A stretch of DNA of 64,000 nucleotides from assembly GCA_029844215.1 (NCBI GenBank), contig CM056724.1, positions 7,000,307 to 7,064,306 on the forward strand, read 5' to 3'. Made by a program: the position numbers and the translations under genes. The stretch is from Przewalskia tangutica. Taxonomy: Eukaryota > Streptophyta > Magnoliopsida > Solanales > Solanaceae. A model generated the notes under the pieces. That model was given only the letters and a program-made list of their open reading frames with translations, was not told the origin of the DNA and ran no database searches. How positions within the stretch are numbered: position 1 is the stretch's first letter; each line of letters begins with the position of its first letter. Positions 57,771 through 64,000 of this stretch are shown piece by piece.

Positions 57771-60690
57771 ATAATCTTAGAGATGTTATGGATAAGGACT
57801 GTTGGCAGTCAATTTTGACCCGTTTTTCGTATATTTGTTGCAATTTTATGTGTTTTAGGACACCGTATTCTAATCATCATTTTTTGCATTTTTTATCCTT
57901 TTATTTTAAAATTAAGCATTATGTCTTTGTTAATATTATGTTTCTATTATTATTACACCGTCATTTATTTTAATAATATTTGCATCTCTTTAAATAATTA
58001 ATTGACGTCTCGTTTTAATTTTAATTAGACATTAAACATTTGTTAAATATTGTATTTTATTATTATTGCATCGACATTTGCATTTTAATAATCTTGCATC
58101 TTTTTAAATAATTTTTCTTTTAAATAATTAACCCGTTTTGCATTTTTGTCAAACCAGTCCAGTCCGAGGCACAATCCGGATCAGTCCAGTCCACCATTCC
58201 ATAAGCCCAACCGCCCATTTTTAAATTTCAAACACCCATTTATTTTCCCCCCAAAACCAAACCTTTAAACTAGTCCAATTCACATTTCATCAGCCCAACC
58301 CCTTTCTTTTAATTAAACTCCAGCGGCCCATTTACCCCACTGACCCGGCCCAATTCTCTTCTTCATCGAACACCCCAAATATCCAGCAACCAGTCGACCT
58401 TCATCGGTGACCTTCAGAAACCAGCAGTCCTCCATCTTGGACCACCTCTCGACCCACCGGATAATCACGCCCCTCTCTCTCTCAATCGAAAAACCTACCC
58501 TCTGCCTCCAACGGCTCCCTACATCCCTGCAACGTCGGTCACCTCACCCCATGCCTCTGCCCAACCAACCCTGACACCACCAACCCATCACTCATCAGTT
58601 TGCCCATACCCATCCCCAAAATCTGCGATTTAAACCCAACAAATCGTCCAAAATCGGGGGAGCTGGATTTTAAATTCAAACTCAGTTTTTTGCCTATAAA
58701 ACCCCCCCTTCATTTTTCATTAAATAGGTTCGGATTTGAAAGATCTTAAAAAGCTATTCCCTTTGTTCCTCATCAAAAGAAATTCAGAGTCTTGGTTCGG
58801 AAACGAATAACAAAATTTGCATCTTTATTACTTCTGAAGGATTTGCAATCAGAGAATAGATATCCTCCATTAGAATCGACCTCAAAAACCTCATTTTACT
58901 CTTAGTTTTGGTTCAGAAAAAACCACAAATAGTTAAGCTTTTACTCCTCTTCAATCGCATAAACAACAACATTCTCCTAGCGTACTCGACGAGTCGATAA
59001 GACGCCTCGGTTCGCTACCCGGAGAAGGTCAGTAAATTCAAATCCCTCAGTTTATTTTTGTATTTCTGTGTGTTTGGTGTTAAATATGTGTTAGTTCAGT
59101 TCATTCATTTGCTGTGAATAGGATGTCGAATAGTTTGCTTTGATTAATCGGGGTATATTCTTACTTTAAGTCGTTGGTTAGATTTATATTTAGTGCAATA
59201 TGCTGAAGATGATGTTTAGTACCCAGTTAGGATTGTGATGTTGACAATTTAAGTGTCTTATGATGTCCGTTACTGTTTGGTTGTTTTGTTAATCAATTAT
59301 CAACACTTAGACATGCTGTGTTAGGGTCATAATTGGTTTTACGTGATTGGCATGCTATTTTAGTACTTGTTCAACAAAGATCAGGATATAGTTGATTAGC
59401 ATGATGCTTGTTTATGTTTTACTCGGAGAGTCACGACCTGTGGTGTTTGGAGTCCGATTTGCGATAATAGATTATTTCTTTTACACATCTCAAGTCATAT
59501 GTTAAATGGTTCTTTCATGGACTTATCCGTCTGCTTGTAATCTGTTCACATGTGACTCTGTGGCTAAAGGGTGATATAGTGTAGGTTTAGCTTTAAACCT
59601 TTGCTGGCCTTTCTGGAATCTGGGCATATGATTTAGGATAATAAACTTGAAGTTTTTTTTATGTATTCCGGACCTCGGTTTGATTAGCTACAGGCTAAAA
59701 TGTGAAATTTTGCTATCTGGATCATATTTCTCTTAACTTGTTCATAAGTGATAATTCTTTATTAGCTATTACATGTTAGTTGGTTGGCCTTGTAATGAAA
59801 TGTATAACAATCCTAATAAGATCGCATCATGATATATCTCGTTTCAATGTATAATATGAATATGACAATATATTTTTGGTTTAACAAAAAACAGAGATGT
59901 AGATTTGGAAATTATGTCTTTAAGTGTTTGTTTGGTCATTCCTGCTTACCTTATATATCTATTGAACCAACCACACACTTATCTTACCCACCATAGTGCC
60001 ATCATACCTAATGCATATTATGGATGTGATTATGTAGGCTTAGTTTAACTTATATAGTCTATATGTTTAAAATGCCATGTGTGTTTAATTACTTATTTGT
60101 TTTCTGGGATAATATGTTTATTGAATTGATTATATACTTGTCCTACCTGTTTAAGTGACAAAATGCCTCCATAAGTATCATATCATGTCTTCTAAGTTAT
60201 TTCACATGCTGCCCTGTCTATTAAGTTGCTGGAGGATATCTTCATCACCATTTTGTACCCCATTTGGGCTGATTTTGCCAAGTTTGAGTCATTGCATATG
60301 TCTATGTTCCGTATGTAATTTGCAATCTTATTTTCATGTAATGATCATATAGAAGATATATTTGATTACTGAAATATGCTTGGGGGTTTGAATAGAACTG
60401 ATCTGAGACAAACTCTTTGTATGGATAAAAATGTCTTTCCCCTTTGAGAAGCCTGGTTTTTCTTAAATCTTCCACAGTTGAGTACATCCATTTTTTAGTC
60501 GTTGAGTATGGGTAAGTTAGAAATGGTACTGGCCTTATTGTGTTAGAAATTCTCCCATTCTCTTTCAGTATCTCATTGAAGCGTTAAGCTATTTTGGGGT
60601 CAGTCCCTTACCTTGTCAGCTGTGTGTAAATCTAAAAGTGTTGAGACCTCATTCTTTTGCCTTTGATTTAAAACATGCCCTGGTGCATAC
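57771..60690. other. Unassigned sequence with a CT-rich leader-like block
   Basis: 57771-58140 is T-rich. 58140-58700 is CT-rich, like the start of the window. 58970-59030 has ACGACGAGTCGATAAGACGC-like text and GGAGAAGGTCAGTAAATTC, which could be a splice donor or a retroelement leader. 59030-60690 is T-rich without any frame I can support. It probably belongs to the retroelement that carries repeat copy B. Confidence 0.35.
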
Positions 60691-61060
60691 TGTCACGCCC
60701 TTTTTCGACCGCGACATTATTTTAGCGAATCCTGCTATTTTAAAAATGTTAGAAAATAAAATAAATGCTAAAAGGGTGCTAGAAATGCTAAAGGGTATTA
60801 AATGCTAAAAATAATGCTAAAATGTTAAAGGTGCTAAAGGGTTCGCGGAGTCGCCACCTAATTAGTTTGGGTGAATTAGGACACCTATATGTCAACTAGG
60901 TTAAAGTTAATATTAACTCCATTTTTTATGGTCTGCGAGATTAGTATGAGATTCTGGGGAAGAGTTCTTTATTAATCTAGAGGGAAGGGATTAGGCACCC
61001 TCTAAGATCCGCTAACTTGCGGTTGTCCTGCCAAACCTAGGGTAGTTATTTATGCTAAAG
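60691..61060 (+). repeat. LTR-like interspersed repeat, copy B
   Basis: Starts TGTCACGCCC and contains GGAGTCGCCACCTAATTAG, GTGAATTAGGACACC, ATGGTCTGCGAGATTAG, GAGTTCTTTATTAATC and AGATCCGCTAACTTGCGG in the same order as copies A and C. It has an AAATGCTAAA-type low-complexity expansion at 60745-60840 not found in the others. Confidence 0.7.
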
Positions 61061-63287
61061 ATATATGTTTTAAAGGGTATTTAAAATATTTAAAACACTT
61101 GAAATGTATTTTTGACTAAGAGAAAATGTAAGATTATGTTTAAAATGTACTTAGTGGGAAACATGCGTTCATAAAATGTTTTTAAGAAAAATGTGTGTTT
61201 ACAAAATCCTATAAAAATACCTATTATGCTAGAAAATGCATGTTTTGAAATGTTTTAGTAAAGATGCGTCTGCAAATATTAAAAAAAATGCATTTTTATA
61301 ACCTGAAAAGATTTGACATTTGTTTATAAAGTCAATTTTCGAAAGAAATTATATAAGGTGTTATAACATACATAAGAAAAAAAAATATACATGTGCAAAG
61401 CTGACTTAGCGATTAAAGTTAGGCCTTTGTTTGCAAAATTGGTTTTGATAATAAATTATATAGTATTAATAAAGAGTTATTAGTTCTTTTAAGATGCATT
61501 AGTCTCGTGATTAGATATTCAAAATAAGTTAAGCAAGCTAGAATAATTAACTTAATGAGAAGCGAATTTCTAGTGTCGAATTATTTTCTAATAGCGACTT
61601 AAAGCTCAGGGGGTCCTACTAAATGTCTTACTAGTGTAATGTTAGTGTTAGACAATTAATTTACAATAAATGAATGGGGCAGGGCATGAATTAATAAAAG
61701 GACTCGAGGAATGGCGATGTAATTTGCCAGTGGGTTGGAATTTCTAATGCGGATAGAGAAATACACATAGATGCGGGTCTTCATTTGTTGTAGCTTGTGA
61801 TGAGTCTCGCCATGAGACTCTTCATTTGCTCCGATGCGTTTCATGTAAAAGAAAGAAAAGATAAGAATTAGTATATACCCAAACTTATCAACAATACAAG
61901 GGAATAAAATGAGCATTTAGCATTAAAGATGGTCCAAGGCAAGCAACATGTGGGCATGCAAAACAAAGAAGAAAACAGACAATGTGCTAGGCCCAATATT
62001 CTCGCAGCAGGAGACAAAGGAGCAGGTTAAAGATGTATATTATCTTGCAAGTAACACACACTACTTTGAGTGGCCCAACACATGATTTTAAGCATAAATT
62101 AATGGACTATGTATAAAAGCTAATTCGATTGAAACAAGATACTACTTTGCATACCAATATATCACAGAACTAGAAGCCAAGATCGTTGGGGCATACTTTG
62201 AGATATCTCCTTGACATGACTTATATAAACATACACAACATATATTCAGGTATGGCCCCCTCATACTTAGCTTATTAATCAAATGAGTTGAAAACAAAGA
62301 CCAACTAAGGCTGATTCATATTAGAACATGTCAGATACTCATAACACGTAGACTAATCCCTCTTGTCAAAACATGTAGTAATTAATGTAATTTACCAAAA
62401 AGTAAGTAGATAGTCATATTGAGATTAGCATGACCTCTATCTAAGATATCAGACAATGCCAACCTAATAATTAAACCAAGCATACACAGACATATATCCC
62501 AAATGTTTAAGCATGTTGACTTATGTAAAATGAATATATAATCAGTCTAATTACTACATGAACAGGTCAGGATGTTCAAATGACCAGAATAAGGTAGCAC
62601 TTTGGGCATATAGAACAATTTAGGTTAAGACAAGTTCAAAGGCCATCAGACAAATTACCACTACAAACAATATTCGACCAAAATTAAACTCCTAAAGGCA
62701 GGGCCAAAGAAATACACAAGAGTCAGACCTATCCCTAAGGAAACGAATGCAGGTGCATATGCAGATAAAGGCAAGGCATAAAGCTCAAACTCTCAATACA
62801 AGCAGGGCAGTTTCTTTCACTCTATGATGTAACGAATAAGTAAAATGTAAAGAGTATATGACTGCACCCAAATTTCTATATGTGAGTTCACAAACACTTT
62901 TCCATACAGAACGAGTCATGATACCATGTATCTACTTACGTAATATCTAAGACAAACAACACCAACACGTAAATATTCAGTCGTCAACAATTGAGAACCA
63001 ACAGGTAAAGCGAATGATCACTCACATCTCTTACGTTAATTATTTAACAAACCATATTTCAGAATTTCATTAGACAGATGCTTAGAAGGCAGAATACCCA
63101 CATATTGAACTCGCCTTATAATCACCATCTACACAACAATTATTGGTCAGTATAACGTTGTACAATCTTCTTCCTAACCCACGTGAAAGAGGTAGTACAA
63201 GAATCAAGTCTTGAAAAGACTCAAGATAGGCACGAGAGGAGTATGAAAGAAGGGAAACTTTAGGATGTTATTCCGTTCACTTATTAC
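61061..63287. other. AT-rich sequence, no gene recognised
   Basis: No open frame with family features, no LTR pair and no target duplication were found. It separates repeat copies B and C and may be the inside of a non-autonomous element. Confidence 0.4.
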
Positions 63288-64000
63288 TGTCGCGCCCGTT
63301 TTTTACCTCGGGGTCTGAACGGTATCCGCAACGTTGCTCTTTGGCGCGGTTCCCTGGATGGAGCAATAATGATGATTTTGAGGAGTCGCCACCTAATTAG
63401 TTAAGTGAATTAGGACACTTGATTATTGCAATAAAAATACTGCAATTAATCTCTTTTTTATGGTCTGCAAAATTAATGAGATTCTGAATCAGGGTTCTTT
63501 ATTATCCAAAAGGAAAGGGGTTAGACATCCTTTAAGATCCGCTAACTTGCGGTTATCCGTTCAAACCTATGTTAATTATATATTGGCTTTTATTCTACCT
63601 ATTCTAAGCATTTTTACATAATTTACAATTAAAATAAAATGCAATACAAAATAATAAACTAAAATTAAATGTGACATAAGATAAAACTCCGGGACATCTT
63701 TTAGCCCTTTTTAGGTCTTCTGCACAAGATGATCTTCGGGTACCTGCATAAACACTTAGTAAAAGTGTTAGCAATAGAATAAACAATTTTAAAAGCAATA
63801 ACAAGAATTAATAAGTAAAGCCAAAAATAAATCCGTCTTTGTACAGAGAGGCCTTGGAAATCAGACGGAGATTCCTTCATCGGCCAATATTGCTAGAAAC
63901 AATAAAATAAATAAAATTTTCGGATCCGCGCCAAAACAATAATAGTTTTAAACATAGAGGGTTCAGATATATAAAAATAAAGTGGGACAGCCTAAACAAG
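63288..64000 (+). repeat. LTR-like interspersed repeat, copy C (runs off the window)
   Basis: Starts TGTCGCGCCC and is the plus-strand counterpart of copy A over its full visible length, down to CCTTGGAAATCAGACGGAG, TTCATCGGCCAATATTG and AAAGTGGGACAGCC. It continues past the window. Confidence 0.7.

Overview
This is nuclear DNA of a flowering plant, most likely a nightshade (Solanaceae). The case rests on GT-AG spliced genes with plant eEF1A and CDC48 sequences, tRNAiMet-primed Copia and Gypsy retroelements, TTG-tailed SINEs and a decayed plastid rRNA insert. The family assignment is an inference from the SINE and LTR types; no search was run.

Four genes look functional. (1) A small secreted-peptide precursor resembling IDA-LIKE peptides, 9685-10026 (+). 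(2) CDC48/p97 AAA ATPase, nine coding exons, 13036-19167 (-), rebuilt to 805 codons plus stop. (3) eEF1A, two coding exons, 29035-30454 (-), with a leader intron and tef-box/TATA/telo-box promoter. (4) PDIL5-1, a small ER thioredoxin-fold protein of 149 aa, in four exons spread over 39164-54599 (-). PDIL5-1 is easy to miss because its 10.2 kb second intron is filled with transposons. All four are unrelated housekeeping or signalling genes; there is no operon-like logic.

The rest is mobile DNA. 1-1771: an LTR-like repeat beside CT-rich sequence. 1965-8858: a Copia element with TTTAT target duplications, split by a 2.4 kb solo-LTR-like insert. 10.5-12.4 kb: SINEs and a MITE. 17.5-18.9 kb: a tandem array inside CDC48 intron 2 that copied part of exon 2. 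20-23 kb: Copia and Gypsy remnants and a strong hairpin. 24-26.3 kb: hAT-like and Mutator-like elements with clean target duplications. 32-34.3 kb: a dead coiled-coil ORF. 36 kb: a composite SINE. 38 kb: a plastid 23S rRNA fragment. 42-50 kb: Copia, LINE, MITE, palindromic CACTA and a solo LTR, nested inside PDIL5-1. 54.9-57.8 kb: SINE, Gypsy gag/LTR and a solo LTR. 58-64 kb: more LTR-like repeat, whose last copy is an inverted relative of the first.

I found no bacterial-type system, CRISPR array, gene cluster or convincing new protein family. The most interesting material is structural: the exon-duplicating array in CDC48, the transposon-packed PDIL5-1 intron, the palindromic CACTA derivative and the hairpin at 23.0 kb.
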